Shown in pieces: positions 49,600 to 58,114 of a stretch of DNA of 64,000 bases. Numbering within the stretch: position 1 is the first letter of the stretch; the number at the start of each line of letters is the position of its first letter. Source of the DNA: JBGAKG01 sp044224495 (lineage in GTDB: Bacteria > Myxococcota_A > Polyangia > Polyangiales > Polyangiaceae); the NCBI GenBank assembly GCA_044224495.1, contig JBGAKG010000010.1, positions 235,271-299,270 of the forward strand, read 5' to 3'. Position numbers and translations under genes: made by a program. The notes under the pieces are model-generated. The model was not told the DNA's origin. It saw only the letters and a list, made by a program, of their open reading frames with translations, and did not search any database.

Positions 49600-50457
49600 T
49601 CACGCTCCGAACAGCGCCATTCGCGCTTCCTCGCTCACCCGGACGCCGTGCTTTTCGAGCGGGACCAAGAGCCCTTCGGCGACCTCGCGCGCGAGCGGCG
49701 TCGCGCGTGCCGACTCGAGCCACCCGAGCTCGTGCAGGTGCTCGACGCGGAACCCGCGCGGCGTCACGCCGTCCTTCACCTCGCCCGGCGTGCCCGACCA
49801 GAACGTCCGAAACCCCTCGAGCGCGCGCTCGAGGACGCGCGACAGCCGCTCGCGCTCCGCGTCGTCCCATTCTGGGCCCGCCCAGTCGAGCCAGAGCTCG
49901 CCGAGTCGCTTGTGGCGAGCTTCGTCGGCCATGATGATCTCGTTCACGGCGCGGATCAGCGGGTGCGTCGGCAGCTTCAGGGATGGCGTGCCCACGCCGA
50001 ACGCGAACGCCTCTCCGACGCAGCACACGCGCAGCATCACCTCGTTTGCGCGTCGTGCCGGCGAAAGGCGCGGATCGGCGCGGAGCGCGAAGCGATCCAT
50101 GTCGACCTGCATCGGGGCGGCGCCCCCGAGCTCCATCGCGACGCGGGCCGCGAGCTCGGTGTGGAGCACCTCGTCGGCCAGGAAGTCGCTCGCCATCCCG
50201 ATCATGTCGAGCGGCGCCATCGCCTCCGCGAGCACCCGCACGACCTCGGCGAACGATGCGACGGCGCGATACTCGTTCATCGAGACCTCGGTCCACGACG
50301 TGCGCACCGCGGCGAGCAGATCCGGCGCGTAGCGGCTCGGATCGAGCGTGCCCCACGGCACGCGCTCGGCATCGGGCCGCGCGCGACGAAAGAAGTGCTC
50401 GGTCGCGCCGCCGAGCCACTCGAGCTCGAAGAGCGTCGTCGGCCGCGGTTCCGTCAT
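49600..50457 (-). CDS. Ferritin-like di-iron protein
   Basis: 285 residues. A four-helix-bundle core carries two E-x-x-H pairs typical of ferritin-like oxygenases or ferroxidases: DFLADEVLHTELAAR in one helix and NEIIMADEARHKRLGE in another. Further Glu residues in SMNEYRAVASFAEVV and CCVGEAFAFGVG complete a probable di-iron site. No signal peptide. The specific reaction is unknown. Its ATG overlaps the stop of the small lipoprotein gene (ATGA), so the two are coupled. Confidence 0.75.
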   Translation of the reverse strand: MTEPRPTTLFELEWLGGATEHFFRRARPDAERVPWGTLDPSRYAPDLLAAVRTSWTEVSMNEYRAVASFAEVVRVLAEAMAPLDMIGMASDFLADEVLHTELAARVAMELGGAAPMQVDMDRFALRADPRLSPARRANEVMLRVCCVGEAFAFGVGTPSLKLPTHPLIRAVNEIIMADEARHKRLGELWLDWAGPEWDDAERERLSRVLERALEGFRTFWSGTPGEVKDGVTPRGFRVEHLHELGWLESARATPLAREVAEGLLVPLEKHGVRVSEEARMALFGA

Positions 50458-50813
50458 TTCTTCTTGTCGGGGACGTGCGCCGTGGTGCCGACGGCCGGAG
50501 AGTCGTCGTCGACGTTGGCCGTGGTCCCGACCCGATCGGGGTGGAAATCGGGCGGCATCGCGAGCGGTTTGCCGCCGTCCGCCTTGGGCTTCGGGGGCGC
50601 AACGCTCGCGTCGGGCGTCGGCGTGGCGTCGCCGGGGAGCGGTACCGATCCATCGCCGGCATCGTCCGCGGCCGCGTCGACCGAGGGCTCCGGGTGGAAA
50701 TCGTGGGGCGCCACCTTGCCGACGGGCTGGCGATCGGGATCGGGCGTGCAAGCGATGACGGCGGCCACCGAGGTGGCCGTCACGGCGAGGAGCATGGTGC
50801 GGCGACGCTTCAT
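50454..50813 (-). CDS. Small Asp/Pro-rich lipoprotein
   Basis: 119 residues. Signal with Lys/Arg-rich start (MKRRRTMLLAVTA) and lipobox AAVIAC; the rest is a low-complexity Asp/Ala/Pro/Gly tether with two short copies of a DFHP motif. Probably disordered. Its stop overlaps the ferritin-like gene start by four bases. Confidence 0.65.
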   Translation of the reverse strand: MKRRRTMLLAVTATSVAAVIACTPDPDRQPVGKVAPHDFHPEPSVDAAADDAGDGSVPLPGDATPTPDASVAPPKPKADGGKPLAMPPDFHPDRVGTTANVDDDSPAVGTTAHVPDKKK

Positions 50814-50879
50814 CGTGCACCGAACGCTAGCAGACGAGGCCGGGCGAGAGCGATTGAAGGGCGAGGGTCATCCATCGTC

Positions 50880-50885
50880 TAACCT
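50880..50885 (+). promoter_or_regulatory. Minus-10-like TAACCT, 6 bases before the start at 50892
   Basis: TANNNT hexamer with a six-base gap to ATG; no Shine-Dalgarno sequence. Confidence 0.5.
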
Positions 50886-50891
50886 CAACGG

Positions 50892-52115
50892 ATGCGGCTC
50901 CGCCACCTTACGCTCGCGACGCTCCTCGTCGCCGCCTGCGGGGGAAGCCCGGCGCGGTCGGCCATCCCACCTTCGGCGCCACCCTCCGCCACCGGAGCCG
51001 CGCCCGCGCCGCCGCCCGATCTGTCCGCGCCGGAAGGGCGGATGCTCGCGCTCGTGAACGCCTACCGCGCCTCGGCCGGGGTACCGCCCGTCGCCCAAGA
51101 CGTCGCCCTGACGAAGGGCTGCCATGAGCATGCAGAGTACATGCGAATCAATCGCGGCAAGCCGCAGCTCTACAGCACGAACGCGCACCACCAGGACCCG
51201 TCGCTGCCGGGCGCGACCCCCGAGGGCGCGGCGTGCGGGGCCGCGGCCGATCTCTACCCGCAGATCGTCGATCTGGAGTCGGCCGTGCACGGGTGGATGG
51301 CGTCGCTGTACCACCGGCGTCCGATCCTCGCGCCCCGCGTCGAACGCGTCGGGATTGGGTGGACCCGCGTGATCGAGCCGTCGGAGTGGAGCCCCGGTGC
51401 GCTCGTCGTCGCCCTCCAGTTCGTGTGGGCGCCGAGCTCTCCGCCCGTGACGGTCGTGTATCCCGCCAACGGTCAGTTCGACGTGCCGCTCGACTTCGTG
51501 CGCGAGGAGCCGAACCCGATCCCGCCGCCCACCATCTTCGCGGGCTATCCGATCACGCTCCAGTTCCCGTCCGGTGACACGGTGAGCGGCGTGCGGGCGA
51601 CGTTCGTCGACGGGGCCGGAGCGCCCGTGCCGGTGTGGCTCTCGTCGCCGGAGGCTCCCGCCAGCCCGTACGCATCGAACGACGGGCTCGTCGGCCTGAT
51701 CCCGCAGCAGCCGCTCCGCGCGTCCACGCGCTACACGGCGACGATCTCCGCGCTCTGGAACGGCCAGCCGCGCACGTGGACGACGACGTTCACGACGATG
51801 GCGCGCATTCCGGTCGACGCCGCGAGCGACGATGCCGTGTTCGCCGCCCGCGGAAAGCCGGTGGTGCTCCGCGGGACGATCGCCAGTGCGAGCAAGATCA
51901 CGGAGGGCACCGTCCTCCTCAAGCTCGTCACGCAGGGAACGCGGAGGCTGCTCGCGGTGGAGGTCGAGGCGCCGCTCCCGCAGACGGGCGTCACCGTCGA
52001 CAAAATCTACACGCTGAAGGGCACGAAGGTCGAAGCGGAGGGGACGCTCAAGATCGACTACGGCTCGGCGCGCGTCACCATCACGCCGGCGAGCCCGCTG
52101 CGAATGGTGAAGTGA
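50892..52115 (+). CDS. CAP-domain (SCP/PR1-like) lipoprotein
   Basis: 407 residues. Signal with lipobox LVAAC, Pro/Ala tether, then a CAP domain (about 45-190): LALVNAYRASAGVPPVAQDVALTKGCHEHAEYM, with the family His/Glu, and a GAPRVERVGIGW-like strand (LAPRVERVGIGWTRV). The C-terminal half contains an Ig-like domain (SPEAPASPYASNDGLVGLIPQQPLRASTRYT) and a further beta domain. CAP proteins are secreted and variously bind lipids or carbohydrates or act as proteases. Divergent from the ferritin-like/lipoprotein pair. Confidence 0.8.
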   Translation: MRLRHLTLATLLVAACGGSPARSAIPPSAPPSATGAAPAPPPDLSAPEGRMLALVNAYRASAGVPPVAQDVALTKGCHEHAEYMRINRGKPQLYSTNAHHQDPSLPGATPEGAACGAAADLYPQIVDLESAVHGWMASLYHRRPILAPRVERVGIGWTRVIEPSEWSPGALVVALQFVWAPSSPPVTVVYPANGQFDVPLDFVREEPNPIPPPTIFAGYPITLQFPSGDTVSGVRATFVDGAGAPVPVWLSSPEAPASPYASNDGLVGLIPQQPLRASTRYTATISALWNGQPRTWTTTFTTMARIPVDAASDDAVFAARGKPVVLRGTIASASKITEGTVLLKLVTQGTRRLLAVEVEAPLPQTGVTVDKIYTLKGTKVEAEGTLKIDYGSARVTITPASPLRMVK

Positions 52116-52173
52116 TCTCGCGCACTCCCCAACGCGTCTTGACAGTCTCATGGCATCGAGGCTGACTTGACCG

Positions 52174-53475
52174 ATGCGCTTGACCTCACTCTTCGTACTT
52201 GGCTTTCTCGGTGCCGCCTTCGTCGCCTGCATCGGGGACTCCCCTACCGGCGGCAACCCCACGGATGGCGGCGGGACCTGCACCCCCGGTGCGCTCACCT
52301 GCGTCGGCGCCGAGATCCACAGCTGCAATCCGCAAGGCACCGGCGTGTTGCCGGCCGCGGTCGAAACCTGCGCGTCCGCGGCGCTCTGCGCGGCCGGCGT
52401 CTCCAGTGGCAAGTGCGCTGCGCCGGCGTGCGGGCCGCAGGACTTCTCGTGCAGCGGCAACGATCGCGTCGCGTGCAAAGCCGACCGCACCGGCTTCGAG
52501 ACGACGAAGACGGAGACGTGTAGCGGCGCGACGCCGGTCTGCGACGCCGGCAAGTGCGTCGCGTGCAAGACGGGGGCGTTCGCGTGCGCCGGCAAGGTCC
52601 CCCAACAGTGCGTCGCGAACGCGTGGCAGCTCGGGAGCGCGTGTGGCGGCCAAGCCGCTTCGTCGTGCGTCGGCGGCGACTGTCTCGATACGCGCATCGC
52701 GCGTTGGCGCATGCCCAACGACCCTTCGTCGACGGTGAACCCGGCCAAGTTCTCCAGCCCGTCGGCGGGGATCGTGCACGACGACGTCACCGGGCTCGAT
52801 TGGCAGGCCGCCGTGTCTCCGCCCACGCTCGCCGTGGGCATGGCAGGCTACTGCGAGACGCTCAACGTCGATGGGGTCGGAGGGTGGCATCTCCCGTCGA
52901 TGGTCGAGCTCCTCTCGATCGTCGACTACTCGCGCGCGACCAACACGTCGGGCTCGATCTTCCCGTCGGCGTTCCCGGGCAATCACTCCGGCGTCGCCGC
53001 GGCGACGATTGGAGCGTCGGATCGGCTCGAGTTGGACGCTGCACAGCAGCTCGTCGGCACGACGGCGAGCGAGAACGTCACGGGGAATTCCTACGTTCTT
53101 CGCTGCGCTCGCTCGAGCCAGCGCCTGCCGACCGGACCCCGCTACACCGAGGCCGTCACGGGCGAGGTCACGGACAACTACACGAAGCTCGTCTGGCAGA
53201 AGACGAACGCGGCGACGCTCTCGAACTATTCGGGCGCGCCGGGGAAGTGCCCGACGCCGTGGCGGCTCCCGACGATCAAAGAGCTCTTCACGCTCCTCGA
53301 TCCGACGGCGAGCGCCGCGCCGTACGTCGATCAGGGCATGTTCCCGTCCACGAAGGACCTCTATTGGTCGCAGACGACGCAGGCGAACGGCAACAAGTTC
53401 GTCGTCGACTTCTTCAGCGGGAAGATCGCCGGCAACTCGCTGACGAACGCGGTCGCCGTGCGCTGCGTGAAGTGA
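52174..53475 (+). CDS. DUF1566-domain Cys-rich lipoprotein
   Basis: 433 residues. Lipobox AAFVAC, a Gly/Thr-rich tether, then a Cys-rich segment of repeated short modules (TCTPGALTCVGAEIHSC, ACGPQDFSCSGNDRVACK). Two DUF1566/Lcl-like units follow, each with the GWHLPSMVELLSIVD / WRLPTIKELFTLLD signature and a VRC(V)K ending. DUF1566 folds resemble C-type lectin or FGE-like domains, so a surface adhesin is plausible. TTGACA at 52139-52144 could be a minus-35 element, but the matching minus-10 is weak. Confidence 0.8.
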   Translation: MRLTSLFVLGFLGAAFVACIGDSPTGGNPTDGGGTCTPGALTCVGAEIHSCNPQGTGVLPAAVETCASAALCAAGVSSGKCAAPACGPQDFSCSGNDRVACKADRTGFETTKTETCSGATPVCDAGKCVACKTGAFACAGKVPQQCVANAWQLGSACGGQAASSCVGGDCLDTRIARWRMPNDPSSTVNPAKFSSPSAGIVHDDVTGLDWQAAVSPPTLAVGMAGYCETLNVDGVGGWHLPSMVELLSIVDYSRATNTSGSIFPSAFPGNHSGVAAATIGASDRLELDAAQQLVGTTASENVTGNSYVLRCARSSQRLPTGPRYTEAVTGEVTDNYTKLVWQKTNAATLSNYSGAPGKCPTPWRLPTIKELFTLLDPTASAAPYVDQGMFPSTKDLYWSQTTQANGNKFVVDFFSGKIAGNSLTNAVAVRCVK

Positions 53476-53593
53476 CGCGCTCGGCGAGCGTTGACGCCTC
53501 GTCACGCGGACGATCACCCAGCGCCAACGTGGCAATCGTCGGCGACTTCGGAACACGAACGTAGCGCTCTGCGCTGCTCCTGCGAACCGCGTG

Positions 53594-53610
53594 GTGCCCG
53601 GGCCGGGCAC
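53594..53610. promoter_or_regulatory. 17-base palindrome upstream of an outer-membrane protein gene
   Basis: GTGCCCGG-G-CCGGGCAC, perfect eight-base arms around one base, ending ten bases before the GAAAGGAG ribosome-binding site of the gene at 53631. Either an operator or an RNA hairpin. Confidence 0.45.
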
Positions 53611-53630
53611 TCGCGCCGAAAGGAGCTTGC

Positions 53631-54281
53631 ATGCGTACCGTATTCTTCGCGGCGACGATCGCCGTCGTGTGTAGTTTCTCTGCAATCGCGTCCGCCGACG
53701 AGCCGGACCCGAGCGCCGTCTCCCGCCGGCGGGTCTACTTCGGACAGCTGGTCGGCATCTCGACGGCGGGGTTCAAGTCGAGCATCTTCGCGTACCAGAC
53801 CCAGTCGTCGTCGACGCTGCGCTCGCGGGACGAGAGCGAGAGCTTCCTCGTCTCACCCTCGGCGGACGTCCGCGTGGTCGGGATGCTCACGGTGGGGCTG
53901 ACGCTCGCGGGGACCTACCAGCGACTGCGCAGCAGCTACGTCGGGAGCACGGGCACCGACACTTCGACCTATGGAATGTGGCGCGTCTCGGCGCAGCCGC
54001 GGCTGGGCCTCCTGATTCCGCTCGGAAAGCGCCTCGCCGTCTGGCCGCGCGCCGGAGTGGGCTACGCGCTCGGCTGGAGCTCCGCCCACGAAGGCTTCTT
54101 CCCGCCGCCGGTCGCGAGCGGCGTGATCGTGGATGCCGACGTGCAGGTGATGCTCGGCGTGACGCGTGAGATCTTCTTCGCGCTCGGACCGACGGCGAGC
54201 TGGTCGTCGCTGTCGTCGTCGGACGCGGGGAGCTCCGGGTTGGCGCTGGGCGCGGCAGCGGGCTTCGGACTGGCGTTCTGA
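53631..54281 (+). CDS. Predicted outer-membrane beta-barrel protein
   Basis: 216 residues. Signal peptide ending SADE, then about eight amphipathic strands with aromatic ends and Gly/Ser/Asp turns (RVYFGQLVGISTAGFK, VVGMLTVGLTLAGTYQRL, MWRVSAQPRLGLLIPL, GLALGAAAGFGLAF) and a final Phe, the usual C-terminal signal for BAM-mediated insertion. GAAAGGAG precedes the ATG. Function unknown. Confidence 0.7.
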   Translation: MRTVFFAATIAVVCSFSAIASADEPDPSAVSRRRVYFGQLVGISTAGFKSSIFAYQTQSSSTLRSRDESESFLVSPSADVRVVGMLTVGLTLAGTYQRLRSSYVGSTGTDTSTYGMWRVSAQPRLGLLIPLGKRLAVWPRAGVGYALGWSSAHEGFFPPPVASGVIVDADVQVMLGVTREIFFALGPTASWSSLSSSDAGSSGLALGAAAGFGLAF

Positions 54282-54404
54282 GCTCGCCCAGACTTCGTGC
54301 GTTCCACAACGGTGCGTCGTCGTCAGGACGCGAACGTCAGCGACACTTCTCGAGATCGGTCGCGAGCGTGCTCGGGCACGTGGAGACCGTCGCGTTCCGG
54401 TAGC

Positions 54405-55046
54405 TCAGGCTGCGGGAACCGGCAACGCGCGCGCCTTCTCGATCGCGGTCTTGAAGACGTCCACCGGCTGCGCTCCCGACACCGCGAGCGCCTCTTGGAA
54501 GATGAAGAACGGCACGCCGCTGATCCCCTGCTCGGACATCGATTGCGCCTCTTCGCGCGTCGCCGCGAGCTCCTTCGCATCGCCCAGGAGCGCCTTCGCC
54601 TCTTCGGCCGTGAACCCGTTCGCTTCGGCGAGCTCCACGAGGACGCCGTCGTCGTTCACGTCGCGCGCGTCCAGGAAGTGCGCCTGGAACAGCGCCTTCG
54701 CGAGGGCTCGCTGGGTGCCCTTCGCCAGCGCGTGCCGGATCAGCGTGTGCGCCTTGATCGTGTTCGGGTGCCGGCGCACCTTCGCGAAGTCGAGCATCAC
54801 GCCCGTCTCGCGCGCGGCCGCTTCCACGCGCGGGAACATCTTCTCCGGATCCATCCCGTACTTGCGGCGCAGGCTCTCGCGCAGGTCCACGCCCTCGGGC
54901 GGGGTCTTCGGATCGAGCAGGAACGGGAGGTACGTGACCTCGACATCGAGCCCCGGGAACGCTTCGAGCGCTTTCTCCAGCCGGCTCGTACCGATCAAGC
55001 ACCACGGGCAGACGACGTCGGACACGATCGCAATCGACAGGGCCAT
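54405..55046 (-). CDS. DsbA-family (FrnE-like) oxidoreductase
   Basis: 213 residues, no signal peptide. A thioredoxin-fold N-terminus with VVCPWCLIG (redox-active CPWC) is interrupted by the usual helical insertion (about 60-150, with RRHPNTIKAHTLIRHALAKG) and closes with GISGVPFFIFQEALAVSGAQP, which has the cis-Pro loop GVPFF. This matches FrnE/2-hydroxychromene-2-carboxylate-isomerase-like cytoplasmic members, often involved in oxidative-stress tolerance or polyketide metabolism. Confidence 0.88.
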   Translation of the reverse strand: MALSIAIVSDVVCPWCLIGTSRLEKALEAFPGLDVEVTYLPFLLDPKTPPEGVDLRESLRRKYGMDPEKMFPRVEAAARETGVMLDFAKVRRHPNTIKAHTLIRHALAKGTQRALAKALFQAHFLDARDVNDDGVLVELAEANGFTAEEAKALLGDAKELAATREEAQSMSEQGISGVPFFIFQEALAVSGAQPVDVFKTAIEKARALPVPAA

Positions 55047-55087
55047 CGCGCCGTTCTGAACCGACCTGCGCCCCCCGTCAAACGCGG

Positions 55088-56692
55088 TCAGACGTGCTCG
55101 AGGAACGACAGGAGCCCGAGCGCCGCGCCCAAGCCGCCGAGGACGAGCGAAAGCACCAGCGCCGTGCGGCGACGCTCGTGGACGAGCTCCGCCTCGAGCT
55201 CCTCGCGCTTCCCGGCGAAGAGCACGAGCGGCGACTCCTTGCTCCCGAGCGTCGGCACGCGCTCGGTGGAACGATAGCCCGTCACGCCTGGCCGAACGTC
55301 GGTCTCGAAGACTTCCCCGAACACGAGCAGCTCTTCGCCGGGGAAGATCCGCTCTTCCTGGATGATCCAGCGCTCGCCCCCGAGCGAGACCTGATGGCCG
55401 AAGCGCGCCTGCGCCGCCGCGGGCAACGCCTTCTCGCTGGGTCGCTTCTTGACCGACTCCACGTCGATCGACGCGCCCGTCATGCAGAGGACTCCTGCGC
55501 CCGTGCCGTCCGTCTCCGTCACCTCGACCCGCTCCGGGAGATCGTTCGTGGGCACCCGCACGTCGATCCGCGCCTGCTTCCCGGAGCCGACGACCTCGGA
55601 CAGCGTGCCGCGCGAGAAGGCGAGCGATTCGCCGCCGATGGCGCTCGTGAGCTTCTCGGTCGCCTTCGCGCGGACGAAGACGACGACCTTGCCGCTGCAC
55701 TCGCTCAGCCGCCGCAGGCCCGCGCCGTGCACGCGGTGGAGCGCGCGGACGACGGTCGTGCGGCGGAGCGCGACCAACACGACGGACACCGCGGAGACGA
55801 GGCCGAACACGAGGAGCACGCGCTCGCCTCCGTAGCCCCAGCTCGCGCGATGCCACTCGTCCGAAGGGCCGCTCTCGGCGTGGCGCACGACCAGCACCAC
55901 CATCGCCCCGAACGTGGCGAGAGCCACGCTGGACGGCAGGCCGAAGTTCACGACCGCGGTCGACGGAGGACTCCCGGCGTCGCCTCTCGCGAGCGCCCGC
56001 GCGAGCGGCGTCAGGCGCGCGAGCTGGAGCATGCTCGCGACCCAGAAGAGCACGAGCGCGATGGTGAAGACGCCCGCGGCGTGATCGGCGTGCGTGCTCC
56101 GCGCCAACGCGGGGGTGCCGTCGCCGAGAGCCACCGTCCAGCCGGCGCGGCCCGTGCATGCCGCCGTGGCGCCGCCCTCCTCGCACGCGGAGAAGTACAC
56201 CGGCGTGCCGTCGGCGATGCACCACTCGCGGATCCGATCGTTGCCGTCGTCGTGGAAGCTGTAGGGGTCGAAGTCCTGCACCTTCGCGCCGAGCTCGCGG
56301 AGCTGCGCCGCGCGGGTCGTCGGCAACCCGTACGAGCTCACCGGGTCGCCGGGTTCCACGACGAAGCCAGGCCGAAGGTTCAGGCGCGTGCCTTCCGCCG
56401 TCTCGAGCCAGCCGTCGGTGACCTGGAGCGTCCCGAGCGCGGACCAACACATCGTCTTCCCGCACGACTGCCAATGCTCGTGCAGCGCGACGCAGATCGG
56501 ACCCGGGGCCGCGCCGTGGACGATGGCGCGTCCGCGGAGCTCGCCCGGGTCGGGTGCTGCATCGGTGCGGGCGACGAACGCGTCGGGCGCCTCGATGGTC
56601 TTCCACGCATGCAGCGCGACGGCCAGCGACGCGATCACGAGCAACCCGAAGAGCAGCGTCTTCGCGAGCGTGCGTTGGGGCGTGCGCCTCAT
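55088..56692 (-). CDS. Membrane protein with GIDE-like domain
   Basis: 534 residues. N-terminal helix, a Cys-containing exported domain (about 50-195), central membrane helices (about 200-305) and a C-terminal cytoplasmic region that resembles the GIDE/MAPL-type domain: VTETDGTGAGVLCM, GGERWIIQEERIFPGEELLVFGEVFE and a final membrane helix. In eukaryotic MUL1 this domain accompanies a RING finger; bacterial versions lack it and have no known activity. TACGCT lies eight bases and GGAGAG a few bases before the ATG. Confidence 0.6.
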   Translation of the reverse strand: MRRTPQRTLAKTLLFGLLVIASLAVALHAWKTIEAPDAFVARTDAAPDPGELRGRAIVHGAAPGPICVALHEHWQSCGKTMCWSALGTLQVTDGWLETAEGTRLNLRPGFVVEPGDPVSSYGLPTTRAAQLRELGAKVQDFDPYSFHDDGNDRIREWCIADGTPVYFSACEEGGATAACTGRAGWTVALGDGTPALARSTHADHAAGVFTIALVLFWVASMLQLARLTPLARALARGDAGSPPSTAVVNFGLPSSVALATFGAMVVLVVRHAESGPSDEWHRASWGYGGERVLLVFGLVSAVSVVLVALRRTTVVRALHRVHGAGLRRLSECSGKVVVFVRAKATEKLTSAIGGESLAFSRGTLSEVVGSGKQARIDVRVPTNDLPERVEVTETDGTGAGVLCMTGASIDVESVKKRPSEKALPAAAQARFGHQVSLGGERWIIQEERIFPGEELLVFGEVFETDVRPGVTGYRSTERVPTLGSKESPLVLFAGKREELEAELVHERRRTALVLSLVLGGLGAALGLLSFLEHV

Positions 56693-56700
56693 CTCTCCGC

Positions 56701-56706
56701 AGCGTA
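56701..56706 (-). promoter_or_regulatory. Minus-10-like TACGCT, 8 bases before the start at 56692
   Basis: TANNNT hexamer; here a GGAGAG sequence also precedes the start, so the leader is short but possibly not absent. Confidence 0.35.
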
Positions 56707-56762
56707 TGCCGTCGACGCGTTCCTACAAGACCCGCGGCATCGCCGTGCGCTACGAAGGGTGC

Positions 56763-57158
56763 ATGACGATCAGCAAAGGCACCTTCGAGGTTCAAGTGAC
56801 GCCGGAGCCCCCGATCGACGCCGTCGACGGCGTCAGCATCGGTCGCGTCACCGTCCAGAAGCAGATCCGGGGCGGGCTGGAGGCGACGACGGTCGTCCAC
56901 ATGATCGGCGTCCGCACCCCGATCGACGGGATGGGCGGCTACGTCGCGATCGAGCGCGTGACGGGAGCGCTCGAGGGGAAGCGCGGCACGTTCGTCCTGC
57001 AGCACGGTGGGACGATGGCGGGCGGCAAGCCGACGCTCCACGTCACCGTGGTTCCCGGGTCGGGCACGGGAGAGCTCGTCGGCCTGCGCGGCAACTTCGA
57101 GATCACGATCGAGGCGGGCAAACACTTCTACGCGTTCGACTGGTCCATCGACGCCTGA
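56763..57158 (+). CDS. DUF3224 family protein
   Basis: 131 residues from the ATG at 56763, which has GAAGG upstream. Matches DUF3224 (an allene-oxide-cyclase-barrel-like fold) over its whole length: KGTFEVQVTPEP, GRVTVQKQIRGGLEATT, GGYVAIERVTGALEGKRGTFVLQHGG and PGSGTGELVGLRGNFEI. Function unknown; often adjacent to regulators of the MarR or TetR type, not seen here. The next gene begins 26 bases after the stop. Confidence 0.85.
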   Translation: MTISKGTFEVQVTPEPPIDAVDGVSIGRVTVQKQIRGGLEATTVVHMIGVRTPIDGMGGYVAIERVTGALEGKRGTFVLQHGGTMAGGKPTLHVTVVPGSGTGELVGLRGNFEITIEAGKHFYAFDWSIDA

Positions 57159-57184
57159 CGCGGCAGCGGTGATACACCTCGTCC

Positions 57185-58111
57185 ATGGGCATGCTCGTGG
57201 ACGGGGTGTGGAAGGACGTCTGGTACGACACCTCGGCGACCGGCGGGCGCTTCGATCGCAAACCGAGCACGTACCGCCGATCGATCGGTGACCCGGAGTT
57301 CCCGGCCGAGGCCGGGCGGTACCACCTCTACGTCTCGCTCGCGTGCCCGTGGGCGCACCGGACGCTGATCTTCCGCGCGCTCAAGGGGCTCGAGAAGATG
57401 ATCGACGTCTCGGTCGTCCACTGGCTCATGCTCGAGAACGGGTGGACCTTTGCCGATGGTCCCAAAGTGGTACAGGACCCGATCCACCACGCGAAGTTCA
57501 TGCATCAGGTCTACGCCGCGGCGGACGCGAAGTTCACCGGGCGCGTCACGGTCCCCGTCCTCTGGGACAAGGTGCGGGGCACGATCGTGAACAACGAGTC
57601 TTCGGAGATCATCCGACTCTTCAACTCGGCCTTCGATGGCGTCGGCGCGAAGCCCGGGGACTGGTACCCGGAGCCGCTCCGCGCCGAGATCGACGCGCTC
57701 AACGCGCGCATCTACGACACCGTGAACAACGGCGTCTACAAGTGCGGCTTCGCGACGTCGCAGGCGGCGTACGACGAGGCCATCGGCCCGCTCTTCGCCA
57801 CGCTCGACTTCCTCGAGGAGCGGCTCGCCACCCGACGCTGGCTCTGCGGCGAACGCCAGACGGAGGCGGACTGGAGGCTCTTCACGACGCTCATCCGCTT
57901 CGACGCGGTCTACCACGGGCACTTCAAGTGCAACCTGCGCCGGATCGTCGACTACCCGAACCTGTGGCGCTACGTGCGCGAGCTGTACGCGGTGCCGGGG
58001 GTCGCGGAGACCGTCGATTTCCAGCACATCAAAGGCCACTATTACGAGAGCCACCGGACGATCAACCCGACCGGGATCGTGCCGAAGGGGCCGCTGCTCG
58101 ACTTCGCGTGA
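57185..58111 (+). CDS. yqjG: Glutathionyl-hydroquinone reductase (Xi-class GST)
   Basis: 308 residues. Thioredoxin-like N-terminal domain with the catalytic Cys in LACPWAHRTLIFRALKGLE, then VPVLWDKVRGTIVNNESSEIIRLFN (cis-Pro and glutathione-binding Glu-Ser), and an all-helical C-terminal domain ending with the Xi-class RTINPTGIVPKGP. These enzymes reduce S-glutathionyl hydroquinones using a second glutathione. TACACC lies six bases before the ATG. Confidence 0.92.
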   Translation: MGMLVDGVWKDVWYDTSATGGRFDRKPSTYRRSIGDPEFPAEAGRYHLYVSLACPWAHRTLIFRALKGLEKMIDVSVVHWLMLENGWTFADGPKVVQDPIHHAKFMHQVYAAADAKFTGRVTVPVLWDKVRGTIVNNESSEIIRLFNSAFDGVGAKPGDWYPEPLRAEIDALNARIYDTVNNGVYKCGFATSQAAYDEAIGPLFATLDFLEERLATRRWLCGERQTEADWRLFTTLIRFDAVYHGHFKCNLRRIVDYPNLWRYVRELYAVPGVAETVDFQHIKGHYYESHRTINPTGIVPKGPLLDFA

Positions 58112-58114
58112 TCC

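Noticed and set aside
52139..52168. TTGACA with a weak minus-10 upstream of the DUF1566 gene
   Set aside because: The hexamer at the right distance (CTGACT/TGACTT) matches poorly, so I did not list it as a promoter.
54282..54404. Short minus-strand frame ending near 54337 with two cysteines
   Set aside because: Too short, overlaps the DsbA-like gene's 3' end in another frame, and has no start signal.
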